A stretch of 28,389 nucleotides of DNA from a virus. The notes beneath the pieces are model-generated. The model saw only the letters and a list, made by a program, of their open reading frames with translations, was not told where the DNA came from and made no database searches. The translations under genes were made by a program, and so were the position numbers. This document shows positions 13,504-23,300 of this stretch, piece after piece. Each line of letters opens with the position of its first letter. Position 1 is the stretch's first letter. Where the stretch lies: positions 1-28,389 of IMG/VR virus record IMGVR_UViG_3300042565_000310; one strand, written 5' to 3'.

Positions 13504-16500
13504 ATGGCTGATGTTAATGCAAATATTGACATTAATATTGATTCGTCTAATGCATTAGCACAACTAAAATCTCTCCAACGACAGATTTCACAGTTTCACA
13601 CCTCAATAGCCAAATCAAGCGAAGCAGCAGCCCTTGCTCAAAGAGGCTTGCAAAAAAATCTTTTAAGTAGTATAAACTCAATCGGTGCTTTTACAGCCGA
13701 AATGAGAACAGTAAAAACATCTGCAGAATCATTCACTGATTCATTAGAAAAAAATAAGTTCTCAATGCGTGAGTACTTCCGCTATGCGGGAGCCTCAACA
13801 AAAACATTTGGTCGTTTATTTAAATCAGAGTTTGACACAATTGGCAAGGTAGCCGAAGAACGTGTAAAAACATTACAAACCCAATATATTAAAATGGGTC
13901 GTAATGCTAGTGGTGCAATGGAAGCAATGGCTATCAGGCCTGCATCTCTTGACATGGAAGATTATGGCACAAGAACAGCAATTGCAGCACAGAAACAAGC
14001 ACTGTTTAATCAGTTAATGAGGCAAGGTTCTACCAATCTTTTAAATTTTGGTAAGAATACACAATGGGCTGGTCGTCAATTAATGGTTGGTTTTACTCTT
14101 CCACTTATGGCTGTTGGAACCGCAGCAACAAAAACCTTTATGGACATGGAAGCCCAGGCTATTAAATTTAAGAAGGTATACGGAGATTTATTTACTCCAA
14201 AAGAAGAAACACAAGCAGCATTAGATAATATAACAGAACTTGGAAGACAGTTTACAAAATATGGTGTTGCGGTTGCAACAACAGTTGGTTTGGCAGCAGA
14301 GGCTGCAGCAGCAGGTTTTCAAGGATTAGACTTACAGCGTCAAACAACAGAAGCAACTCGTCTTTCTATTCTTGGTCAAATAGATACACAAAAGGCTCTT
14401 GAGACAACCATTTCTTTACAGAATGCTTTTGGAATGTCCTCAGATAAACTTGCAGATTCAATTAATTTTCTTAACGCAGTAGAAAACCAAACAGTAGTAT
14501 CTCTTGATGATATTACTACTGCAATTCCAAAGGTTGCTCCAGTTATTCAGCAACTTGGTGGAGATGTAAAAGATTTAACATTCTTCTTAGCAGCAATGAA
14601 AGAAGGAGGCATTAATGCTTCAGAAGGCGCCAACGCACTTAAGTCTGGTCTTGCTGCATTAATTAATCCAACAGGTAGAGCATCTGAAATGCTTCAGGCT
14701 TTTGGCATTAATGCTAAAGAAATTGTAACATCAAATAAAGGTGATCTTAAAGCAACTGTAATAGAATTTGCAGAAGCATTAAATCAATTAGATCCACTAA
14801 ACAGGGCACAGGCAATTGAGCAGATGTTTGGCAAGTTCCAGTTTGCTCGTCTTTCAGCGCTTTTTGCAAACGTTACAAAAGAAGGAAATCAGGCATCCCG
14901 TGTTCTAAGTTTAGCAAATTCATCAGTAGAAGAACTTTCTAGTTTATCTGAGCAAGAACTAGGAATGACTGCAGATTCTTCAATGAATAAATTTAAAAAG
15001 AGTGTTGAAGATCTTAAGTTAGCACTTGTTCCAGTTGGAAAAGCATTCTTAGAGGCAGTAACTCCGATAGTTGAATTTGTTGGAAACATTCTTGAAAAAT
15101 TTGCAAATCTTTCTGAGGGAACAAAAAGAATTATAACGCTTTTGACTGTTGGCATTGGAGCAGCAGGACCTGTACTGCTTATGACTTTTGGTTTACTTGC
15201 AAACGGTATTGCTAATATAATTAAACTATTCCTTACTTTGCGTGGAGGATATCAAAGACTAACTGGACAAACACAAATACTTGGTGAACAAACACAGTAT
15301 ATGACAATAGAGCAGTTAGAAGCAGCAGCAGCAGCACATTCACTTGATCAAACACATGCAAGACTTACACAAACGTTTACTGCTGAAGCAAGTGCTATTA
15401 ATCAATTAATAAATGCATATAACTCTGCAGCATTAGCAGCATCAAAATTTGCAGCAGCAAATCCTGGAATGATGATGCCAACACGTGGCGCTAGAAAACT
15501 TGCTAATGGAATTGTTTCTGTTCCAGGAAGCGGCAAGGGAGATACAGTTCCTGCAATGCTCACACCAGGTGAAGCAGTTATTCCAACAGATTTAGCAAAA
15601 AAATATGCACCATTAATTCAGGGAATGGTTGCAGACAATATTCCAGGGTATAGAAGTGGAAGAATTGGATCAGGAGCATCAGGAAGAGTTGGTAAATCAG
15701 GTACAACCGTAGTAAGACCATACCTTGAAAATGTTTCTAATACAAGTGGTTTGGTAAATTTTGAAGACATTAATCCATCCGATTTAGCAGATGTTGCAAG
15801 TATATATGTTAAAGAAATTATGGATAAAGCAAAGGTATCAGCCACTGCAATTGCAAGAGAAATGGATCTCTGGAAAGCAAATAATCTTGCTGCAATTCAA
15901 GCAGCAGAGGCTGCAGTAAATGCAGGAAAGCCAGCAGCAGATGCTTTTGGACCACTTGTTGAAAAGTTTAATGCAGACATGGAAGCATCTGGTGGTGCTG
16001 TTCATAAGTTTAATATGACAGCAACAGAAATAATGCCAGAATTACAAAAAGATTTAATTGAAGCACAAACAAAAGCAAAAGAACTTTCTCTTAATATTAA
16101 AAAGGGGGCAGATGCAACAGCACTTGCAGAAGCACTTCCTAATAACATAGTTGCTAACGCAGCAGCAACTCCTGGAGCATATGGATCACGCAGTAAACAA
16201 CGTCAAGCAGCAGTTATGCGACAAAGTGGAACAGCAGGAATAGAAACATATGGAATTCCACGTTTTATGCTTCCAACAAATGTAGATCCTCAAAGCAAGT
16301 CTAGTAAACTTTCAACATCACAAGAACATTTTTCTACAACAAGAATTCAAGAAGCAAATCTTGCAACACAATCTAAACTTAGAGAAAAAGCAAAAAGGGA
16401 TGCAGAAGAATATAAAAAAGGAACAGAGCAAGCAGGATTAAAAGATCTTTATGTTGTAAGTCAAGATCGTCAAAGCCCACATCGCCTTGCTGCTCAAGAT

Positions 16501-19500
16501 GGAAAAGATGATGCAAATGCATACTCTAATGCTGCAGCAACAGCAGTAAGAAAGGGTCCAAGAAGAGCAACAAGACCACAAGGTCCAGCAGCAAAGTTGT
16601 CAGAAATTCAAGCAGAAATGCCAGCAAGTCCACAAGTTTTAGCAGCAGGACAACAGCAACTAAACAACATAAAGCAATCTTCCGAAAGATTGTCAAGAAT
16701 GAACAATGCAATTATGGGTGGAACATTTGCACTTACTTCACTTGCTGGTGCAGGAACAATGGCTGGAGGAACCATAGGAAACCTTTCCTCACAAGTAATG
16801 AAATACTCTGGTTTATTATTTGGTTTGATGTCTGTAACCCAACTTTTAACACAGACTAAGGTATTAGAACTGGCAAGAACTAGGGCTAACACAGCAGGCT
16901 TACTAGTTGCAAATGCTGCTACAGGGAAAATGGGACTTCAGACTGGTTTGTTTAGCGGTGGAATTAAAAAACTACTTCCGAACCTATTAAACTTTGGAAA
17001 AATTATAGCAAGATTCTTAGGACCAGTTGGATTAGTTATATCTGGTTTATTATTAACAAAGAGTGCTTTTGACTTATACCGTAAGTCTAAAGAAAAAGAA
17101 AGAATGGCAACAGAAGGTCTTGCTGATGCAATGACTATGACAACAGACAAGGTTAAACTTTTAGCAGGCTTATTAGGTCAAACACCAACAGCAAGAGCAG
17201 GGGCTGGAGCAAGAGTTAGTGCTAATCAACTTAATGCTACAGAACAAACTGCCGTAGATGAATTAAGAAGTAGCAAAGAGTTTTTAGATAAATATAAAAA
17301 CGATATTCTTGCTATTAAAAATGCAACAGTATCAGAAGCACAAATTGCCTTTAATGCTATTGCATTAGATCTTGGTGGTCAGGGCTTTTCAAAGGATGCT
17401 GTAAAAACATATATTGACGCTTTAGGTGAAGAGGCTGGTAAAACAGAAGTTTCTTTAAAGTTTAAACAACTTGATTTATCTACAGAAGAAGGAAAAGCCG
17501 CTGCAATTAAATTAGCAAAAGATACAACAATAGGATTTAATAAGGCATTTGAAGATGGAATTAAAAAAACAAGAAAAGTTGTTGGTGGTGGCAGAGGCGG
17601 AGTAATTCTAGGACCAGAAACAATTGCTTTAACTAAAGAACAACAAAAACAATTAAATATTACTTCTGCAGCACTTGGAAATACACTTACAGGATTAACT
17701 TCAGCATTTGGAAATCAAACAATAAAAGCAGACGAATACAATAAAAAAATGGCAGAAATCTCAGCAACTATACCTAAAGGAACTGAGGGACTATTGCTTA
17801 TGGACAAAGTTTTACTTAATGTAAGTCCTGCCTTTGCTGAAGCAAGTAAAGGTATTAAAGATTATGATACAAAAATGTTATTGTTAAGAGCGTCTTTAGT
17901 TAATGCATCTGTTGCTGAAACAATTTTTCAAGATTTAATTTCAAAGAATCCAGCAAAAGTTGCAGCCGCTAAAGCACAATTAGAAAAATATAGAGTTGTT
18001 GCTGACGCATTAGCAAAAAATGTTGTTATTCCAGATCCATTTAAAGAAGTAGATACAGGCGGAACAAAAGAAAAAAGCCCATTCCAAAAAGCAAAAGAAG
18101 ACTTAATAGCACAAAGAAAAGAATTGGAAAATACAAGAAAAACATATTCTAAGTTAAAGTCTGTAGGTATGGAAACTGGAAAAGCATTTGAAGCAGCAAA
18201 AAATCCAATATTGGCTGCAGCCTTAGCAACAACAAAAGTTGGATCATCACAATGGAAAACTCTTCTTGGATTAATTAAACAAGTAAACGCAGAAAGTAAA
18301 AAAGCATCTCTATCACCAGAAGAAATGTTTGACGTTGTAGAACAAAGTATTGAGGCTAAATATAGAAATGCAATTAAAACTGGTGAAGCAGCAATTGAAA
18401 CTGCACAACAAGCAGTAAGCGGAATAGAAAAAGAAATTTCAACCATTCAAGATTCTATAGAGAAGAAACAAAGAAATATAGAATTAACTTTTAACAGACC
18501 AATTGAGACTTTGCAGGCTGAGTCTTCAGTCTTGTCTGAGCAATTAAGGGATATTGATAGAGCAGCAGAAGCAGTTAATGCTAAGTATGACTTACAAGAA
18601 AAAGCCCTTAGTAAAATTTCTCAAATTAATCAAGATATTGTAGCGCAAGAAAAATCTAAACTTACACTTGCAGATGCTTTAAGCCAAGGAGATATATCAG
18701 CAGCAGCCAAGGCTGCACAAGAAATAAGAGCCACAGAAGCAGAAGCCTCTGTAAGAAGAAGCACTGAGGCTTTACAGGTTGCAAGAGATTCTGAAATTGG
18801 TGGACTAAGAAGTGCAACTGGATTAACAAAAGATCAAATTGCTCAAAGACAGTTTGAGATTGAAAAACAAATTTATGCAATAGAACAACAAAAGTCAATT
18901 GCTACTGCACAAATTCGTATAGAAGAAGACAAAATTTATTCAATTCAACAAGGAAGACTGCTTACTGCACAAAATACAGTTATTAAAGCAGAAGAAGAAT
19001 TACAAAAAATTAAAACAAAATTAACAGATGAACTTGCTGTTAACAATCAAGCAAAGCAATTCTGGGCAGATAAAGAACTTGCAGATAATTTAGCAAAAGT
19101 TAGAGCAATAGAATATCAAAATGAAATTAAGAAAACTCAAAATAATGCACAAGGTGTCTTAGATAGAATATTAGCCCTTAATAGAACAGTAACTACAACC
19201 CATATAATTAAAACTGTTAATCAATCATCTGGACCCGCCAGTCCAACGACTCCATCTAGCCCTTTTACTGGGTTTAGAATTAATGACAGGATGTATGGTG
19301 GAAAGATTAAACGAATGAGAATGGGTGGTCTAGTACCTAAATACATGGCTATGGGTGGTGCGGTTGGTTCAGACACAGTGCCAGCAATGCTGACTCCTGG
19401 AGAATTTGTAATGAATAAAAAGGCAACTCAAGAGTTTGGCCCTTTACTTTCAATGTTAAATGAGTCTAAATATCCATCAATGATTGGCTCTAGTTCGTCT

Positions 19501-19677
19501 TCACAAATTCCTGTTAATAGTATTTCTTCATCTGTTAGCGACAACTCTACAGCAGTGTATAATTATAGTTTAGGCTTTAACATTAATGGAACTAACTCAA
19601 ATCCTAATGATATTGCTAGAGCAGTTATGGCAGAAATAAAGCGGGTAGACGCACAAAGAATTAGAGGACAAAGATAA
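13504..19677 (+). CDS. Tape measure protein
   Basis: The protein has 2057 residues, with ATG 13504 preceded by AAGAGGTG. It sets tail length, acts as a tail-assembly core and is ejected during DNA entry. At about 0.15 nm per residue it predicts a tail near 300 nm. Residues 1-130 are a helical N-terminus. Residues 185-480 contain the TP901-type core (GRQLMVGFTLPLMAVGTA, then GLAAEAAAAGFQGLDLQRQT, then FLAAMKEGGINASEGANAL). Hydrophobic stretches lie near 543-575, 1095-1120 and 1160-1185. A long coiled coil spans about 1620-1880. The motif DTVPAMLTPGE occurs twice, at about 680-690 and 1957-1967. No lysozyme or peptidase motif was recognised. Its stop overlaps the next start (TAATG). Confidence 0.95.
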   Translation: MADVNANIDINIDSSNALAQLKSLQRQISQFHTSIAKSSEAAALAQRGLQKNLLSSINSIGAFTAEMRTVKTSAESFTDSLEKNKFSMREYFRYAGASTKTFGRLFKSEFDTIGKVAEERVKTLQTQYIKMGRNASGAMEAMAIRPASLDMEDYGTRTAIAAQKQALFNQLMRQGSTNLLNFGKNTQWAGRQLMVGFTLPLMAVGTAATKTFMDMEAQAIKFKKVYGDLFTPKEETQAALDNITELGRQFTKYGVAVATTVGLAAEAAAAGFQGLDLQRQTTEATRLSILGQIDTQKALETTISLQNAFGMSSDKLADSINFLNAVENQTVVSLDDITTAIPKVAPVIQQLGGDVKDLTFFLAAMKEGGINASEGANALKSGLAALINPTGRASEMLQAFGINAKEIVTSNKGDLKATVIEFAEALNQLDPLNRAQAIEQMFGKFQFARLSALFANVTKEGNQASRVLSLANSSVEELSSLSEQELGMTADSSMNKFKKSVEDLKLALVPVGKAFLEAVTPIVEFVGNILEKFANLSEGTKRIITLLTVGIGAAGPVLLMTFGLLANGIANIIKLFLTLRGGYQRLTGQTQILGEQTQYMTIEQLEAAAAAHSLDQTHARLTQTFTAEASAINQLINAYNSAALAASKFAAANPGMMMPTRGARKLANGIVSVPGSGKGDTVPAMLTPGEAVIPTDLAKKYAPLIQGMVADNIPGYRSGRIGSGASGRVGKSGTTVVRPYLENVSNTSGLVNFEDINPSDLADVASIYVKEIMDKAKVSATAIAREMDLWKANNLAAIQAAEAAVNAGKPAADAFGPLVEKFNADMEASGGAVHKFNMTATEIMPELQKDLIEAQTKAKELSLNIKKGADATALAEALPNNIVANAAATPGAYGSRSKQRQAAVMRQSGTAGIETYGIPRFMLPTNVDPQSKSSKLSTSQEHFSTTRIQEANLATQSKLREKAKRDAEEYKKGTEQAGLKDLYVVSQDRQSPHRLAAQDGKDDANAYSNAAATAVRKGPRRATRPQGPAAKLSEIQAEMPASPQVLAAGQQQLNNIKQSSERLSRMNNAIMGGTFALTSLAGAGTMAGGTIGNLSSQVMKYSGLLFGLMSVTQLLTQTKVLELARTRANTAGLLVANAATGKMGLQTGLFSGGIKKLLPNLLNFGKIIARFLGPVGLVISGLLLTKSAFDLYRKSKEKERMATEGLADAMTMTTDKVKLLAGLLGQTPTARAGAGARVSANQLNATEQTAVDELRSSKEFLDKYKNDILAIKNATVSEAQIAFNAIALDLGGQGFSKDAVKTYIDALGEEAGKTEVSLKFKQLDLSTEEGKAAAIKLAKDTTIGFNKAFEDGIKKTRKVVGGGRGGVILGPETIALTKEQQKQLNITSAALGNTLTGLTSAFGNQTIKADEYNKKMAEISATIPKGTEGLLLMDKVLLNVSPAFAEASKGIKDYDTKMLLLRASLVNASVAETIFQDLISKNPAKVAAAKAQLEKYRVVADALAKNVVIPDPFKEVDTGGTKEKSPFQKAKEDLIAQRKELENTRKTYSKLKSVGMETGKAFEAAKNPILAAALATTKVGSSQWKTLLGLIKQVNAESKKASLSPEEMFDVVEQSIEAKYRNAIKTGEAAIETAQQAVSGIEKEISTIQDSIEKKQRNIELTFNRPIETLQAESSVLSEQLRDIDRAAEAVNAKYDLQEKALSKISQINQDIVAQEKSKLTLADALSQGDISAAAKAAQEIRATEAEASVRRSTEALQVARDSEIGGLRSATGLTKDQIAQRQFEIEKQIYAIEQQKSIATAQIRIEEDKIYSIQQGRLLTAQNTVIKAEEELQKIKTKLTDELAVNNQAKQFWADKELADNLAKVRAIEYQNEIKKTQNNAQGVLDRILALNRTVTTTHIIKTVNQSSGPASPTTPSSPFTGFRINDRMYGGKIKRMRMGGLVPKYMAMGGAVGSDTVPAMLTPGEFVMNKKATQEFGPLLSMLNESKYPSMIGSSSSSQIPVNSISSSVSDNSTAVYNYSLGFNINGTNSNPNDIARAVMAEIKRVDAQRIRGQR

Positions 19678-20315
19678 TGGCAACACAGGCATACCTAACT
19701 GGTAGACGTAGATATCAAAGACCTCAAGCCATTCTTTGGTCTGAAAATCCAGGAACTTTGGTAGATGGGTTCTATGTACCAACTGGATATGAAATAGGCG
19801 CAGATGCCCCTGCAGAGGCTCCTGCGGCACTCCTTAACCAATTCTTAATACTTTCAGATCACAACCGTGGAGAAATAGGATTTAATCAAGAACGAATAGA
19901 ACAACGTCAAAGAACTATTAATGGACGTATGCGCTCTTATCATATTGCAGACAAACTTACAATATCTATGTCTTGGAATATGCTTCCATCTAGACAGTAT
20001 TTTCAAGATCCCGCTTTTAATGTAACCACTGGAACATCTCCATATGAAAATCAAACACAAGAATTTACTGCAGATGGTGGTGCAGGCGGTGTAGAACTTT
20101 TAGACTGGTATGAAAATCACAAGGGGCCATTTTGGATGTATCTTGCTTATGACAAATACAGCAATTTTGGAAAAGATAATGCAGCCTATGGGCACCTTGC
20201 ACAATACAATCAGATAATTCAAGTTTACTTTGCAGATTTTAATTATTCTGTTGTAAAACGTGGTGGAAATAATTTTGATTTTTGGAATATTTCGGTAACA
20301 CTGGAAGAAGTCTAA
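19677..20315 (+). CDS. Distal tail-like minor tail protein
   Basis: The protein has 212 residues. ATG 19677 shares a base with the tape-measure stop, so translation is coupled. Position directly between tape measure and hub is that of the distal tail (Dit) protein, which forms a hexameric ring at the tube end. The sequence is beta-rich and aromatic: DKLTISMSWNMLPSRQYFQD, then LLDWYENHKGPFWMYLAYDK, ending FDFWNISVTLEEV. This last part recalls the beta strands of tube-like folds. The segment LDWYENHKGPFWMYLAYD is a good signature for searching relatives. The role is assigned from order and length rather than from a recognised family motif. Confidence 0.65.
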   Translation: MATQAYLTGRRRYQRPQAILWSENPGTLVDGFYVPTGYEIGADAPAEAPAALLNQFLILSDHNRGEIGFNQERIEQRQRTINGRMRSYHIADKLTISMSWNMLPSRQYFQDPAFNVTTGTSPYENQTQEFTADGGAGGVELLDWYENHKGPFWMYLAYDKYSNFGKDNAAYGHLAQYNQIIQVYFADFNYSVVKRGGNNFDFWNISVTLEEV

Positions 20316-20316
20316 A

Positions 20317-23300
20317 GTGTTTGTAAGTGAAGAATTAAAGTCTCACTTAGAGACATCGGCAACAATTCAAACTAAGTCATTAATCTTGGCTGAGTGGAAT
20401 ATGAATATGCCAGATAATATTTATAAATTAGGAAACTATAGATATAGGCCTTCAGGTACAGAAGCACAATTTCTTACACTACCTTTAGATTTTGATCAAC
20501 TTGATTCTGGTAATTACTATACTGGAGCAACAGATGCAGATGTTGTTATTGATGGTGGTTTTACAAATGCAAATGTTCCACAATTATTTACTTCAATAAA
20601 AGATAAACTTAAAACAATTTATTCTTTAGAAGATTGCTTAAAACCATTTAGACCAAGGTCTGGAATCAATAAGCCATTGTTTATAGGCGGAAAATATCTT
20701 GCAAACTCAGGGGCTCAATTAGCACAAAGACCAAGATATTATATGCCATCAAGAGACGATGAATTTAAATATTGGACATCCTATAGAACTGAAGATGGTG
20801 TTGAGTATGGCATATCAAACATTGTTTCTAATGGTATTTACTATATTAATGATGCAGTTCCATTTGTTGTGTATAAGGACAAGGTGCCAGCCAATAGGCT
20901 TATTATAAAAATGCAAACAAACGTTGGAGATATTGATCAAGGACCTTTTACTACTCCTACTGGATCAATAGCAGATCCATTGTTTGGAACTGCAAACAGA
21001 ACAACTCCAGCAAGATGGAGAGTTCAGTATTTAGAAGATAATAATTGGACAGACGCTTATGTTTTTACAGAAAACGATTTAAGAGAAGACGGATCTCAGA
21101 TTATTGGTTCAGATGGATATGTTGAACTTCAATACGGATTAATTATTCCTGAAACATACAAAGATACTTTTGTTTTTGCTGAAACATTATCTTCAGAATC
21201 ATTGCTTCCTACAGAATCAATTAATGGTTATGCTTATCTTGTTATTGAAAACGATGCAGATCGTGGGCAATTTCATATTTGGAATTCAACAACTTCTGAG
21301 TATGAAACATTTACTCCAGAATATAATTGGAAGTTAGGTTCTGAAACAATTACCAATCAAACAAATTTTGTAACAGACCTAACATCTCCTATTTCTTTTA
21401 ATAATAATGTTACTGGAAAAACGATATATAGAGAATTTTCATACTTACGTGGAATTAGAGTAGTAGTAGAAACAATGAACAAGTTTGACTCTACGTTTGA
21501 TTTAATTGAAATGTCTCCAAGACTTGTGGTTGACATATCAGATAAGGCTATTGATTATAGTGTTCGTAAGGCTTTGTCGGATCTTGGAAATACATCTTTG
21601 CCTGTTGGACAACTTCTAGCCTCTACTGGACAACTATCTATTTTTGATGATGATCAAGCGTTTAATGATAACAATACAAACAGCATAATCTCTAACTATA
21701 TAAAGAAAAACATTAAGTTTAACTTTTATGAAGTAATCCTTAATGTTGATGGATTTGATTATTATGTACCAATTAAAACTTTATACTCAGAAGGATTTCC
21801 ACAAGCAGACATCACTGGTGGAACAATAAGTTTAGAGTTGAGAGATTTTTATTTCTTTTTAGAATCAATGCCTGCCCCAAGAATGTTGGTTACAGAGGCA
21901 TCACTAAGTTATGCAATTACACTTTTGCTTGACTATATTGGTTTTAGCAATTATACATTTTTAAGAATAACTGGAGACAAAGATCCAATCATTCCATACT
22001 TTTTTATTGCACCAGATCAAAACGTAGCAGAGGTATTAAATCAACTTGCAGTTTCAACACAAACGGCAATGTTCTTTGATGAATACAATAATTTTGTTGT
22101 AATGAGCAAAGACTATCTAATGCCAACAGAAGAAAATAGGGCAACAGATTTTGTGCTAAGCGGATCAACAAATCAAACAGATTCAGGTGTGGTAGAAAAT
22201 GCAACATCTGGAAATCTTCCAAATATTATTTCAATAGCATCTCAAGATAAAAAAATATATAATGATGGAAAAATAAATTATACAACAAGATACATTCAAA
22301 GATCTTATGGAAACATTCGTCAATCAAGCATGATTGATAGAGATAAAACATGGATATATAAACCATCACTACTATGGGAAGTTTCTGGAACTGAGTCAAC
22401 AAAAACAATAAATGAAGTTGCATCAAAACAAGGTAATTATGTTTTAGGCGCAATGCCAATTAATTCAGACCTAAATGGTTCTGCACCATCAGTTGTAAAC
22501 CATGTTGTTACAAATAACATTATTGATCTTGGAGAAAATGCTTACTGGCTAACAAGGTATCAAGGATATTTTTATTCAAATGGTGAAATTATAAAATATG
22601 ATGCAGCAGAGTTTAATATAACTGGTGTTGGAAATGTCTGGATTAGCAGCAACCAAGAATATCAAAACTATTTTCAATCATTGCCATTTAATGGAAAAAT
22701 ATATCCAACAGGATTAATAAGAATTTACTCTGTTCCATTTTATGAGACTGTTGATGGAATAACTAGACTGCAAAATGGAGATGTTTTAGAACATGGTCGT
22801 GGTCAATTTGGAACATCTATAGCACAACATACTGCTGGAATAAATAGTTATTGGTCAGATAACACATATGTTCGTGGATGTGATATGCAAGCACAGTATT
22901 TATTTACTACAACTCTAGACTCTGAAGTTACACTGCCAAACACAACGACTGGTCCTGCAGGAGTAAACAACCCATTAGCAACTCAAACAACTAGAAGTGG
23001 TATTATAAAAAACTTTATGGCTACAAATTATTTAACTGAAACACAGGTTAATAATTTAAAATCAACACAGTCTGGAACAATACAGTCATCTGCTTTAGTA
23101 ATGAATGGACCATCATTTGGCCCAACACAAACACCAATTAATTTAGTTTCTTATGTATACAAAGAGTTAAATAGTTCTTATAAAAACTTTGGAACAAGAA
23201 TGCGTATTGTTGGCAAAATTGAAAACAACGAAACACGCACACAAACACCAATAGGAAGTACGCCATATTTCCAGGTTAGCGGTACTGAGCCAAATCAAAA

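Noticed and set aside
13440-13504. Possible programmed frameshift at the end of the short tail chaperone
   Set aside because: I saw no slippery heptamer, and no T-type open frame exists before the tape measure. The T domain is already encoded in the preceding gene.
17928-18446. A 172-residue open frame on the - strand within the tape measure
   Set aside because: The tape measure is continuous and well supported here. The antisense frame has no start signals or family features.
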